Positions 38,871 through 53,800 of a stretch of DNA of 64,000 nt are shown one piece after another. Every line of letters starts with the position of its first letter. Positions within the stretch are counted from its first letter, which is position 1. The position numbers and the translations under genes are program-made. This DNA comes from Orthonyx spaldingii (Eukaryota; Chordata; Aves; Passeriformes; Orthonychidae), in NCBI GenBank assembly GCA_013397795.1, contig VZTJ01002531.1, positions 1,395,748 to 1,459,747 on the forward strand. The letters run 5' to 3'. The notes under the pieces are model-generated. The model saw only the letters and a list, made by a program, of their open reading frames with translations. It made no database searches and was not told the DNA's origin.

Positions 38871-41800
38871 CTGTTGGGGAAAAAAAAAAAGTTATTGATC
38901 ATTTATGAGCCAATATCAATAGTGCAGCAGTCATTTCTCAGTCTTGACATATCATACAAGGAATGTGTGAGTGCAGAAGATCTCGAAAATCAGCAGCTTT
39001 TGAAATTAATGATTCAGCATTTCTAGAGTCTGAACAGAAAACTTAACACATTTTAAAAACTGCAGAAGAAAGACTTTTTTCCTTGTTACCAGCCTTGAGA
39101 GATTTGGAATGCAAGAACATGTTTTTGAAGAGTAGCTGTTACCAAGTATTAGAATACATCTTGCATCGCTTCTTGCAGTAATAATCTCCCTCCAAAATGA
39201 AGACAAGATACACTATGACAATCTCTTGGAGAAACAGAGCTCCCCTTCCAATCCTACAACTTTCTGCGTTATCATCAGCTCTGAGCCCCAAGTGAGATGT
39301 GGAACACATGTCTCCTTGGCTGCAGGAGGCAACAGACATCCCAATGATTTGTCAGAGCTTGCTTTAGCTGTGCCTGGATGGGCACACATGAGGCAAGAAT
39401 CTGACTTCTGATGCTTGGAGAATAAGCTGCTTCTGAGACTTAATTACAGTGAAACCAACACATCAATATGTAGCACTAAAATAAACCTCTTTGGATTAGC
39501 TGAGATTTTATATTCTTTTCACATTAGACCTCAAGATACTTTCACAAGCAATCTTCTGTTGCTCTTTATAGCCCAGCCAAGCTTCTCAGCATATCAACAG
39601 GTCACAGTAGTTAGGCAGTTTGTGCATCTGCATGCTCAAGATTCTTTTAAATAGGAATATTTTGGGCAGGTAAGGATATACACTTCACTATGAAAAAGTC
39701 CTATGCATGTTTATGGAATGTCCTCCACTTGCAGTCATTGGCAATATCTGAGAATCCAACCTAAACTGCTCTTTATAGAGCAGCTCTTATTAGACTCTTA
39801 AGTATTTTATACCAGATATTTTTTCTATTTACAGATAGGGGAACAAAAAACTAAAACCACAGGTAAAATGAGCTGCTCAAGACTTTCCTGCAACCAAGTT
39901 ATTAAAAGTCCTCAGATCTCTGGCCAGTGAGCTACATGGCTGAACTGAAACAATAAGTAATTCAATTGCAAATAATTTTTTTAAAAACACAGAAAAATTA
40001 CATTTAAAAGTGTTTGTGAAAGAATAAACTTTGCACCCAGAATCAGAAATAGAACCAGACCACATGTGAGTATAGACTCCAACCCTGTGCATTAGAGCAT
40101 TAAAGAACCCAACACCATTTGAAGCCCTTTGTGCATTAGAACTGTACCATGCTCTCTTAACTTAGAGAACTCAGGATTTCTTGCTCACTTCAGTCAGGAT
40201 CTGATGCACAGAATTTTCCAGCACCACGCTGGTTATCATCTCCAGCATCAGCACAAGGGGTAGCAGTAACGGGGAGAGCACATGGTCTGCCCAAGGCATG
40301 ACCATTTAGGCTTTCCAAGCTGGAAGAGGCTTTTGCAAGATGAGTATTTGCAGAGCCAGGACACAGCACAGGTCGAGGCTTGGAATTCTGAGAGCTCCGA
40401 TCAACAGAACTGGAGCGATGCACATGAACAGCACATTTCACAGATCCACTGAGGCTGCACATGGAAGAGGAATGAGCAATCTACAATTAGGAAGGGTTTG
40501 AGTTAGTCCAAACAATAAAAAGAAACCCCAAGCATTCAAGCTTTATTGATATTTTTACTGTATGGGGTTTTTTCCTATACCAAAAAATACCTACATAAGC
40601 ATAGGTCAGGATTTAATTTAAATAAAACAATATGTCTAACAACAGCTTTGACTCTTAATGGACTCAGACACGTTTCCTGCAGTTTTAGTTTCCTACTCAA
40701 CAACTGCACTGATATTCCAACTTGAGGGGCTGGAATCCAAACCTCTTTTCCCCTCAACCTTATCATTCAACCAAAAAGGCTTTATGCAAGTTCAGTGGTG
40801 TATGGGATTGGTTAAAAAAACCCACAACATATGATCTGCTGCCAAGCTGCAGCTTATTACCACAGAGGTGCAAGAGCTCTGGGAAGAATCAAACAGGAAC
40901 ATGGTTTTCCTTCTTCAAGTTTCTATGATTTTGTGGAAATGAGTATTTTTGTCTGGGGTAGATACACACAAAAAGAAAAGTACATGACTTGGAAGTTCAT
41001 GAGAAATGAGATGCAATGCTGTATAAAAATGAAGACAATTAGAATGCAAAAACAATTGTTAACATGGTCATATTAGAAGGAAGAAAATCTCTCTACAGAG
41101 AACTGGGCTATAGCCCCACTGGTAGATTTTTTTTATTTCCTCTAAAGCAAGGGAGTCCACTGTGATACTTCCTCCCTTATTGGTTTATGTTTTCTCATGT
41201 GGGAGAGCAGGGCTATGTCTTTATGCTGTACAGTTTAATGGCCACTCAAACATACTGAATTACCTCAATATTAAAGTACTGACACAAGGCAGTAGTGGAA
41301 AGATGAACAGGGTTCCCTTTTCTTGGCCTTCTGTCCCACAAACTACAGGCTAGAAAATAAGTGTTTACTCATCAAATTTACTCAAACACTATAATAAAAG
41401 GCAAAGACGATGATAAAATTCCTCCAAATCTAGTCTGCTTTACTAGACTGCATTAGGAAATTGGGTTTGGCCTAATGTAGCAGAAGAAAGCTGCAACAGG
41501 CAGCCAGGCATAGCAGAAGAGTTGCAATATGTAGAACAATATTTTATTTTACCAAGTTTTCTTAAACATTTATGAGGAGATAATTCCCTGTTGTTTTTAA
41601 AAACTTGCAGGCTGCAGCATCTCTGTTTCGCTACCCTTCCTTCCCAGTTTGTTTCACAGGATGTCTGTCATCTCACTACTCTGAAACGTTCACCACACTA
41701 TTCAGGGTTGTACACCACATTCCTATTTAGTGTTCAAAATCAAAAGCATGAACCAATATAAGACTTATGTTGAAACTTTCTCACTCTCTCAGAAGGGGAA

Positions 41801-44800
41801 ACATATTCCATCTCAAGCAAAAGAGACTGGTGGGGTTTTTCAACTTAAATGCATAAGGCAACTCCCAGTTTCTCGTGCATCAAGATTTTTCTGCATTTTC
41901 AGCAAGTAAAGCTTCTCATTAAACAGCTCTTGAAAACAATATGCCTATGAATGCACTTAAAAATAATTTTCTCCGCACTGTGGATGTTGAAATTGTTGAA
42001 GTGAGAGCAGCAGCAGACATGAACGCAGTGTGGTGTTGGGAAGGTGCCTTGCTCGGCCTGCAGAGCAGATCACTCACCGCCAGGGACGAGGCGCTGGTCA
42101 GGCGGCTGCCGATGTAACTCTCGTTAGCGCCGCTGGGGCTCCGCCCTTCCGTGGCACTGTGAGACATCAGCGCCCTGCGAAGAGCTCGCTTGGGTGTTTT
42201 GGAGAAGGAAAAGGCTCTTGTGACCTGAGGAGTTGGACAAGTGGTTAAACAGTGACAACAACCAGGCTGTGATAACTGCTGTTATACAGGCTGCCATTCG
42301 AACTCAGAGCATCTCTAGGATGTGCATGGAGTGCTGGCGTGGCTGTATCACAACCAGCCAAACACCCACACCCAGAGTGATCTGACTCTTAAAGGCTCCC
42401 CATCATCCTTGCTCTTCTCATTCTGTCCAAATATGAGGGCAGAGATTCAGGAAGAAGTCAAAGTAAGATCTGGTCACCAAGGCTTCCCCACATCCCTCAG
42501 TCCTACACAGACAGCCCCCACCCCCCTCCTTTAAGTTGCTCTCAATTTTGCATTATATTTAAAAGACTCAAAGTAAAAAACAGAATAAGTTCCATAACAG
42601 ACTCAAAAATGGCTACATAATACTTATGACTGTAATACTTAAGACTATATACAGATATTCTAAAACCTTAAACACTCCTCACCTTCTTTCTTTAAGGAGA
42701 TTATATTTAAGAGTTTTAGTTCAGATTAAGATTTTCCTGTCACTACTGTAAATACTACAAGCCAACTGGAACAGGAATCCCACCACAATTGTCTGACTAA
42801 AAAGCACTATCTTTACCTTTTTTGATGTTTTCTTTATTGCCCTGGATGCTCTGCTTAAAGTACTGTCCATATCTTTAGTATTTACTTCAACTGAATCAGG
42901 ATCAGCAACATAAATGAGATTTTCCTGTAGACAAAAATAGTCTTAATAACAGTCAAATATCAGCACTTGCCAAAATATAATTTTCTGGTCCCTTAGATCA
43001 GATTTAGAGCCTTTAACTGCCATGTTCTTCCATATTTAACTCTTTATACAGTCCAGCAACCATTTGTTTTCAAGCTATTTCATTAGACCAACAGCTGGTG
43101 CAGTCAGTTTGTGAAATCACTTCATCAGTACTTTAGCATGCAGTTTGTCTCATTCAGTTTCAAGTCCAGGGCTGACCAAATTAAAGGCAGTAGTTCTGAG
43201 GCATCCCTAGGGAGTTGCCAGGATAAACCCTGCTTTATTCCACTGACACATCTAGTACATTTCTGAAGTGAAATCTCGAGAGCTCCAGCTGTCAAACATT
43301 AAGACTAAAGTCCTTCAGCTCAAATGCAATACATGTAGCAGAATACCCAGAGTTCTGGGGTTTTTTTCATGCCTCATTCTTAAACTCCAGCATGTGCAAA
43401 GCAATCTCTGGCTACCTACTTATAAAACTCGGGGGGCAGAGAGGGAACATGGGAATGCGAAGTTGCTGGGATGATTTTTTTCGCTGTTTTTTGTCTTTAT
43501 TTCGAGAAAAGATATTTTACATTAAAAAAAAAAAATCTCAGGACCCCAGTCAGCAGTTTTATGGCCATTCCGAGGGCCTAAGGAAGAGTAGCCAAAGCCT
43601 TTGCTGCCACCAGGTGGCAAAGTCAATGTTCTCTCACTCACATGATGCTCTAGAACTTGCAAACCAGGCAAAAGTGCTTAAATTGAGTTTCAATTTGACA
43701 TTTAAATCAGCAAGAAGTATTATATAGTTGGCACAAAGCAGTAGTTACAGAAGTTGTAACTAGTGGGATTCAGCATGGAAGGTAACAATTTGTCAGCATA
43801 TGATTCTGAATGTCTTGGGGCAAAAAAATATATTTATTACACAAAGGTATAATTTCTATTAAAAATCCAAGTTATATGCGACACAAAATACTGAAGATAG
43901 GCAACACACAGATTAAACTAAATTAACATTTCCAAATCAGCACTTTTCCTTCTCAGTACCTAAAAAAGAAGGGAAACCACAAAGCCTCTTATTCCTAAGT
44001 CCCTAGATCACAAGACAAACAAAATAAAACTAAAATGCTGTTTTCATTACTTAATTACCTCTCCTGTAAAAAGCATGTCTTTAAAAATCACAGCTACATA
44101 CTGTTGAAGGCTAAGAATACACTGCAGAAGATAAAACATTTCTAGTTTACACCAAGTAGCTTCAGCTATATGTACTGCACGTGCTTTCAGCAAATGGAGA
44201 AGACTGATATGCATGGGCTTTGCCATAATTAAAACATTAGCTGAAAGCCTCTTGTTATAATTGGAGAGGATCTACTCCTCAAATTAGTGGTTTTCTGACT
44301 GCAGAAAGCCCACACACTGAACTTCTAGAAATGTGATGAGGCCAGTGCCTCCTTCATTTCACTGTTTTTGTTATTTCCTTAGTTTAAGGTTGTAGATTTC
44401 TGTCTCTGGGAGCAAGATGCTTAATGTCTCTTGCATTATGGTGCAGATAAAGTGTAGGAAAAGAACTCAACATAACACAGTTAAACCAAACCAAACGATT
44501 CATAACACTGGGATTGCAAATTCAAACACAGCCATGAAAGAAGCTGAAACAATTCTTGTTAGATCTACAGTGCAGAGTTAAATCATACCCTATCACCATC
44601 ACAAATAAATTATAAATCATTTTTGATTTTTTAGCACTACTTAGCTTCTGTACAAACTGACTCCCAGGTTGTTTCCTTTCCTACCTTTTAACCACTCACT
44701 TGCAGACCTGGTAGCACAAATATTTTCTGCTCTACTTTACCTCAGGCATGCCCACTATTAACTTCTTTAGCTTCAGGTGCTTAAAGCCAAAAAGAGGGAA

Positions 44801-47800
44801 ATATTTCAATCAGCAACACGGTTCCAGAGTACTTACTGCATCTGCCTTACAAATAGTGTTGGCCACGTGTCGACACAACATCTTCAGCCAGTCCTCCTTG
44901 CAAGGGTCTTCAGTTGTCATCTGGAAGCTGAGCAGCTTGTTGTTCAGTTCTGTGGGTGGCCTCACAACTAAGGCAAAAGCTTTCTGGCAATCTACAGTTT
45001 ATTTTAAAAAAGCAAGGGGTTAATATAAAGAATAATGATTTTTTCATATAATTCAGGGGAAAACCTTCAGAAGGGTCAATCCTCTGTCTGCCAGGAGCTG
45101 GAGCTACAGGCAACATGATTTGGTGCAATGATTTTGTCTTTATTTACACAGTAGCTGTTGTTTCACTTGCAAGAACAGGGTTCTGTTCACAGCCATCATC
45201 AAGAGTTCATGCAATAGCTGATTATTCACCAAATAATCTGCAGAGTAGTCAGCCTCACCTACCCTCTTTGCCATTTCTCTTTTTAATTGGGTTTCTATGT
45301 TCAGGTGGTTCAGAGAAAAAGCAGAACATATGACATACATATCATCACTTAGAGTGAAACACCAAATCTTGCCAGGATAGAAATCTGAAAATTGGTGTGA
45401 CTAGATTCTTTACAAGTGACTATCAGGGCTGGAGCAGTATGGCAAAGCAGACAGAGAAATTAAGTCATCTTTTAAAATGCCAAGCACCGCTCCTCCTGAG
45501 CATTATCATCACCAGTTCAAACAAAATCTGGCTTCACACCAACTGCACTTTTCTCTGGCCAGTCTAATGCTCTGAGCTGAAGTTTGAGGTTTGGTTTTTA
45601 TTTTGTAAATTCATATCTGTCAAGTGTTTGACTCTGTTTATCTCACACTGCCAACTGGTTGGCTTATGCTAATGCCATCTAGTAGTTCTGCCAGGTTCAG
45701 CATCCTGCAGTGATTCTGGAAAAGCCAAAAGTTATCAGTGCAAGGAATTCTCAAACTCACACAGAGCTTCAAACAGAAGCTTTTACTCAAATCACACACC
45801 TAACAACATACCATACAATAAATACCACTTAGCATTCCATCTCGCAGCAGCGGAGCTTCCTCCCTCCCCCTCTGAACCACAGTTTAATTAGCTACCACAG
45901 CACTTCAAAACACACAGACCTTCTGTCTCCCTGATGTCCAGGACTTTCTTGATCTGGGAGAGAGGCATGAGCACAACGTGCTTAAGAGATGCAGGAGGTC
46001 TTGTGTGGCCATGGGGACTCTTGAAAGCTCCAATAACTTTATGCCGTTTCCTCGCAATCTGCAGTTAAATAGAAGAGGAAGGGTCAGTTAGATCTCTTGC
46101 CATTGATTCCTTTCCTTTCTATGTTTTCACCTTCTACTATATAGGAAGGCACAGAAAATCTTGCTACTCTACCACATACATCTTAAAGGAATTCACTTAT
46201 CTCACTATTCACTGCCTACAGTTCAAGTGGCCCAGCAATATTTGTTACTTGGCATCAAAACACTCATCTGAAAAATACAATAAATTTTTCAAAAACACCT
46301 AGAGATGAAGTAATTTTGCATTACAGACCTCAATTCTACCCTGCATAACAAACAAGGGCCCTTTGAAATGTACCACAAGGTAGTCTAGATTTCAACAGAA
46401 AAGACAACATCTATATGGATGAACCAACTCAATGTGTGCTGTGTTATGTCCTAGAAATATCACTTGTTGTTGTTTCTGTATGCAGCCATGGAGCAGGCTT
46501 TGCATAAAAAACATGTAAGGTGCTTGTGCATCAAAGTAATGCATCTTCAGTTGTTTGTCTCTTGTGTAAGAGACAAGCCAAGAAACTTTATTAAAAGCAG
46601 TTTTATTTTCCTTTCCTTCCTTTACAAGAAACGATGAAAGCGAGTCAACTGGGCTCCAATGAAGAGTTCATCACCAGTCACAACAGGCTTTTGTCTCTAA
46701 GTGCTACTTAGGACAGCACTAATTTTGAATTATTCTATAGTTGGTCTTCTATGAAGACAATGTTCTTCAGAACTGCTGCAGATGGCAACCACTACGTTAT
46801 GAAAGTATCCTTTATAACTTCATTTTTGCCATATTAGTCTCCAAAATCCAGTTAGATTTTTTCCCCTCTTACTACCACATTTTTAGTCTAAGGCAATTAT
46901 TGTGATTTTTTTTGGTAGCCTAAGAACAGACAGATCTACTGAAGCCCACTATTTACTCCCATTACATACAACTAAACTTTAAAAGGACAAACAACCTGAT
47001 GAGCAAAGGACTCCAGTGCTTTTTCATCCATTGGTGTTACTAAGATAAACATTTTTTGTAACATATTAAGCTGCTTTTATGTTTTTACTCTGGCTGCAAG
47101 ACATTAAAGGCAACATTAACACCTCTGAGCCATGCAGACATAACTTACTAACAATGTTGGCTTATACAGTGGCTAATGGAAAGAAAACATCAGCAATTTG
47201 TGACTCAGAATTCTGCTTTCAAAGTTCTTAAATGTTACTTATTTATATTCATGTGTCGTGTCAAGCCTTTTACAATTCAGTTCATGAGATGTACTGGTAC
47301 AGTCACCTTACCTCTAGGCAGTCATTGAACAGAAAGAGTGTGACCTGCTCTCCCCTGTCACAGAGGTCATCACCAAGTGCTACAGTTTCCAGACGCTGAA
47401 CCAAGCTCCGGTGAGAGGACAGGAGATTGGCCTAAATGACAGAAGCAAAAAGCTCATTAAGCATTCAGTTCAAGGGCTGGATTATTGCTTGCTTACAGCT
47501 TAACACTGGCAATCTGTTTAAACCAGCACCATTGCATTGTAACCTCACACACTTCTGCAAAGGGAACAAAGTACTGCAGTCATTTAACAGATCTGCAGCT
47601 CTGGAGAAATTACTTACTGGACATCCATCCACTTCATAGACAACATCAAAGAACTGCCTTTGTGCCTCTGTTTTCCTTTTGTCTTCATTAATGTGTCTAA
47701 GGGAAGCATATTATATTAATCTTCAATACCAAGCAAGAGTAAAAGAATGCACTGCACTTAAGACATACAAAAATAATAAAGCTAAACATTCAGGGATAGA

Positions 47801-50800
47801 ATTTATACAGCAGCACTTGCCACACTTGCCTGACAAAATGGTCAAATACCACATGAAATCATATAGGAAACTTCAGACCTAGAACACTCTTCTAGTCATG
47901 TTAGCAGCACTTGACACACCAATCAGTTAATACAGAATTCCCCTCCCCTGCCAGAGTTTGAACTAGAGACTGACACAATGCAGTTCTTTACAGCCTGCAT
48001 TTTGTCCCCCAAATCAGAACCACAGCTCACCAAGCAGCAGATGCAAGAATAATTACAAGTTAAAAGCTGTTGTTAAAACTGGACAAACATTTACCCAATT
48101 AATGCAGGAGTTCTCATTGCTGGAGACATACGCTACACTTCAAAAGAGGTGAGATGTGCAATCTAAACAGCTTCAGCTTTCAGCTAATTAACTCATGGAA
48201 CAGTGCCAAGAAGAGCTAATACAGGACCAGAAGAGAAACTAATCTCCCACCAAAAGTCTGTCATTTTGGTGGATATATGCATAGAAGTAAGTTTTAAAGA
48301 CAAAACCCATCTCTTCCATTCCAGAGGGAACAGACAGAAATAACAGTTAGAATAGAACAGAGGACTGGGGAGGGTCCCTGCTGAGGCAGGGAGTCAGCAG
48401 AGGTTCAGGTACAAGGGCTGGGTAAAAATGTCACAGACTCCTTCAGAGCTCTGGCACAGAACTCCAAAGTGACAACAGCAGCCAAAAGGAGGCTGAAAAA
48501 CACATACAGTTATGTTTACTTACTGTTACTTGTGGCAACAACACACTGACAACAATTCAGGAGGAACAGAGGGAGCTAAATGCAGCCTGTTTAACAGTAT
48601 GTTCCATAGAGTGAACATGACTTACGTCATCACCTCCTTTAATGACTCAATAGCTCTCTCTAGAGTTATTTTATCTGGGTTCTCTTCTGCTGTATGTTTC
48701 TTAATATCTACAATTAAAGAAAGAATTAAAGAAATAAAAACTCCACACACATTACAAGTGCCTGAAAAGAAATGTGAAAAACTCAAGTTTAAACTGAGTT
48801 AAGACAAGCTGACTGAAGAAATCAGATCTATCAGTCCAAACAGCCCTGTTAAAGAACTAGGCTGAACAGAAGGTGTCCAGGCATCTCATTAAGAAAAAAA
48901 CCCACATACAACACAAAAACTAAACCCTTAAACTATTAAAAAAACATTAAACTGAAGTACAGAGACAAGCACAGCCGTCTTTTTCTACCCGAAGCAAAGG
49001 GTGATATGGTTTTTTTATTATTTTTATTAACAAAGTCATTATTACACCAAGTGGTTGATACCAGGTGGAACACATGAAACTGTAAGCCTTGGCAATATGA
49101 ATTGCTCTCTAGTTTATGGTAGTTTCATTTGAATCTCAATTATGTTCTTGTTTGAAGAGACAGAATTGTCAGTGCAAACTGTTCCTCTATCTGTATCCTG
49201 CATACAAATGCATGAACAAGTGAAATTTAGTCAGAAGTTATGCTTTCTTCAATAGTGGGTCTCACTGACTGCCAGTAATCATGGTTAACTCACATAATCA
49301 GGCTTGTTTTAGATGTTGCTAATGATGACAAAAAGTAGACATTATTTTGTGGTTTTTAACACCTTCACAGACAAACAAATAAAAATGACATCACTAGGTT
49401 ACCATTCAGTAGCAGGGCAACACTGGGCAGTCTTTGGACAGGACGGATAAGGAGCTCAGCCAGGCTTTGGCGGCCACATTCAGGTTTGGCTTGATTTATC
49501 TGGGAAAAAGGAAATAATGTTGGTTTTGGGGGTTTTTTTTGGTGGTTTTTTTTTGTTTGTTTGTTTTGGTTTTGTTTTTGTTTTTTTTTTTACACAAACA
49601 AGAAAAGCACAAGATCAAAGAAAAATTGCCCTCCTTGAAATTAGCATTGCTATACAAGTGTGAAAACTGTTTACCACAGTTATTGACAGAACATGTTAAA
49701 AACCACATTATATTCAAAACTGCACAGTGATTTATATTCTCAGAATGTCTAAAGTGTCCTTATCAACCCCTCAGCCCTTGTTTCAGCTGCTGATGTGGAC
49801 TGGGACAGGGGACAGTCTGTTCTCTTATTTGCTCCCCATCTTTCAGATATCAATACTTGGATGTAACTCCTAATCCCCCAGAAAACACAAGCTGAAATCT
49901 GTCAGTGTGATTACTTGACTATTTGGATATAGGAGTTAAAGCTACACTGCACTATTAACAGTACACACATATCTGAAGAGCTCAAGAGTCTTAAGACCCA
50001 TCTTCAGATAACTTTCTTTGAAGATCATCTTGCTGTTAGATCTCCACTGTTAGGCTCCTATTCATTAGTCACCAGAACGCTGAGAAATTCTACCTCCCTG
50101 GAGCTTCACAGCTGCCCAAAGAAAGTTAAAAGCTACTTCAGAAATACAAGTCTCACAAACACAGGGAGGGGACCAGTCAAAGCAGCAGCTCCAGTTATCT
50201 TTACAGAAAAGAGAAGACATGTATTTGGGAGGAACTTTCTCCAGCAACAAATGCATATAATCAAACCACCTTGAAAGCTGTTTAACAGAGGAGGAACTCA
50301 GACTTTTTATGAGAATCTTATTAGGAGCTTGAAGGATTAAAGTTGAAATCCTTCCTATTTCTGTCTCACCAAGAGATGTTCACATTCCTTCAAGCTTTCA
50401 AAATTTCACGTTCTTCCATCTACTGCATGCAGCAGTACATGGTAACAGTCTCCACGTTCTACTCACAGACTTAGTTCTGCAGACACTTACCTTTAGGAAG
50501 GCATGAAACCTTGGCTTCTGCTTTTCACATCTTGTGATCGTCTCCTTGCTCATTTCAAAGAAATTCACAAACGGAGGGTATGTTTTCAACAAGTCTTTTG
50601 ACTGAAAGAAACAACTGTTAGGGCTCTGCTTTACATATTATGTATCATTGTACATATGTTCATATGCCCTGAGCCACACAAAGCTGCTCAAAGGCACATT
50701 GCAATAAAGAATAATGAAAAATGTGTTGTAAACCCATACGTGTTCTCAGAAGAAGTTAAGACATTTTTGCATGCCAGATGCCCCAGATTGATGCTGCTGA

Positions 50801-53800
50801 TTAAATGCAGGCTGCTCTCACCAGCATCAAGCAAACGTGACAATCTTAGAAGCTGAGCAGCTCAAGTGGGAGGCAGGTTCTCACCTAGCAAGAGATTTCT
50901 GGTGAGAATTTTGGAAATTTCAGACAGGTGTTTTCTCCAGAGTACTGCAATCACCTTTTAAACCACCAGAAGCAACACCTTAGACTGAAAACTTTTGAAT
51001 GACAAGCACTACTTGTCTCAAAATCATCCAGTGAAAGCACAAGACACCTAGCAGCCTATTTATGTTAACTTTGCAGTCCCAGACCTGTTCTACACAGGAC
51101 TCCTTATTCACTCACACGTTTCAAGTCTTGAAGAAAGAACAGAAGTTTTTGTGAGAAGTTCTTTTCCTAATTCTTTACCATTGATCAGAGGCAGCAGATA
51201 GCTAAGGGCCCAGGAAGTGGCTTTTAATGTCTGAGTGAAAAACGTGTCTGGAGTGTTGCAAATTACAGTTCTCAAACTGTAGCTATTTGTAGTTTTTCTC
51301 CCTCATACCAGTGGATAGACACAGACTGAAACTTGACATGGATTGTATCACCTAACAACTGGAAGGTCTAAATTAAAAACACAATGATACAAGTTGGGAG
51401 TTCTTTCTCAGCAGTCCTTTGCTGGTGTTTGCTAGCTCCTAGAAATGGACTGTTTGTAAGGCAAGATAATGGTTATATAAAAAAGGAAACAGAAACTTAC
51501 ATATTTGAGAATGATATCACCAATACTTTTGCTTTCAGTCCAATTTATCATAAGATCTTCCAGGTCTTCCTAAAATACACGCAGGGATGGGGGGAGAAAA
51601 CAAGCTGAGCATGAAGTGCATAAAGCCATTAAATGGGATCGGTGTTTTGCCAAACACACATCATTAGGGGTGTCTTCGTGCTGACAAAACTGGCAACCCT
51701 AAAAGCTGTACAATTTCATATTCAGCCCCTCCAGTCTACTGAGGGCTCAAAACAAGAGATCTCTGGCTTACTGAATATGTGTATACAGCTGTAAATCAAT
51801 GCAAGCAGAGCCTGGCAGCACATCAGGACTAGCCAGCTCTGCAACAAGATGACACTGCTGGATCCAACACACTACACAACCATCCCAAAGGAACATTAAA
51901 AAAGGATACACAGAAGACAGTGGAACCAAGTCTAATTAAGAGTGCACAACTAATTTAGGACTTAAGTCTATAAGATAGGATGGAAATAGAACTAGGATAG
52001 ATTCCCCTCACTTGCTACACCAGGGTGTCAAGGAAAGTGAGACCAAGCTGTTAAGCCTGTATCAGCTTGATAAGGATCAAGCTCATTCACCATCAGCTAA
52101 TAGGAGGGACAGAAGGGCACAGCTGAAGCTTCAGGATTCACCTTGAGTGAAAGGATTCATCACTAATATTGGTTTGTTGCTGCCACTGCTCATATCTTTG
52201 TAACACCAAAGATGAAGGAAAACACAGCTACATCAAAGCCATTCTCACTGCACTGCATGCTGCAGGTGACTGCAGTTTGACACATGGACACACAGCTCTA
52301 CTTTCATCTCAGTCTCAGTGGGCACACATCAACAGTCAGTGTGATTAACCAGACTGGACTCTAGTGGTTGGAAAAAACAACAACAAAAACTGTACAAACA
52401 AATCACCAAGTTGCAGGCAGTCTGCAAGTCTCTCTGTTTTAAAAGCCTACTGTGAAATGCTGCCAGGAACAGGCAGGTGCCACTATTTGAAAGTGTATCA
52501 GCACCAGGAAGAATCTGTACCGATCCAGCAGATGCAACTGAAAACATGCAGAAAAGATTCAAAGCCTCTATGAAAGCTTCCCCTGCAGGGGAGAAGGTGC
52601 AGCTTGCCTTGATTTTAGTGTGCACATCAAGAATATCTGGAATGCTGCCAAATATGGTCTTAATCTCTTCCTGTGCAAGGATTGGTCCCCCAAGTTGTCC
52701 TTCCTTCTCCAGTGGAACTTGAAACAACTGATGAATTAAGAAGAAAAAAAAAGTTAATGCCCTCCCAAGTCAAACACTGTGTCAGAAATAGTTATGAAAG
52801 CAACCGTGTTTTCCTTCTAGATCATAATTTCCTGCAGTCACAATCTTGAGATGCCTCCACTCAGCAAGAGTGGGTTATGGAGAGTGGTTTGAAGATACAA
52901 ACACTTAGTGTGACACATCACTACAGCATAATCCCATCTCCTTTTCTACTCACACACATCTTGGCTCATTCTTTAAGTAGATAATCAGCTGCAATAGAAA
53001 TAAACTTTCAAGAAATTAAGTTCTTCCTGTAAGTTGTTTGCTATTCTGCTCTTCTTGGAATAATTTAAGAAAAAGATTTTTCCCTCTGCCATCTCCCTCT
53101 ATTCATTAATATCTAAAATATTAGTCATGAAGATCCTGTTTTCCCAACACTCCCAATTTCCATATAAATTGCAATTCCACTGCAGATCCCAGATTAGAAA
53201 TTGTATTTTCCAACTTGAAACTGAATATTTTTATATGTCAGTAAAATTACATGAGACTGTTTATACTGTTATCTTCCTATGAAGCTTTGATGCACCCAAG
53301 GCCTCAAAAGCCTGCAGATCACAGGTTGAAAATACAAATTGATGCAAACACTGGGTATCTTATTACAATTGACCTGGACTGGCTTGAAAACCATCTTACC
53401 TGAATTATTGTTGTCAGAATATCAACATAGTTACTTTCTGTCTGATACAATTCCTTTGCAACCTGCCATCTTGCAGACTGCTTGAGAGCAAGAGGAGTTG
53501 AGTTTTTGGAAGGCCTTGCACAGGATTTTGGTGTTTCTGATGAAGAGATATTCCCAAAAGAAAAGAGAGCTTTATTACAATAGAGTCCCTAAAAAAAAAA
53601 AAGCTCACCCTCAAAGACAAAAAAAAAAGCTCAACTTCAGAATTTTTAAGTGAAGATAAGTTTGGGGTTTTTCTTAAAAGTTGTATTGTAGTTATCAGGG
53701 CTCTTTCTAGAAAATGGCTCTTGTTATTACAGCCTACTTGTAGAAGAACAGCAATATATAATTCCTCAAAATTAGACTGAAACTAATAAGCCATTTATGG

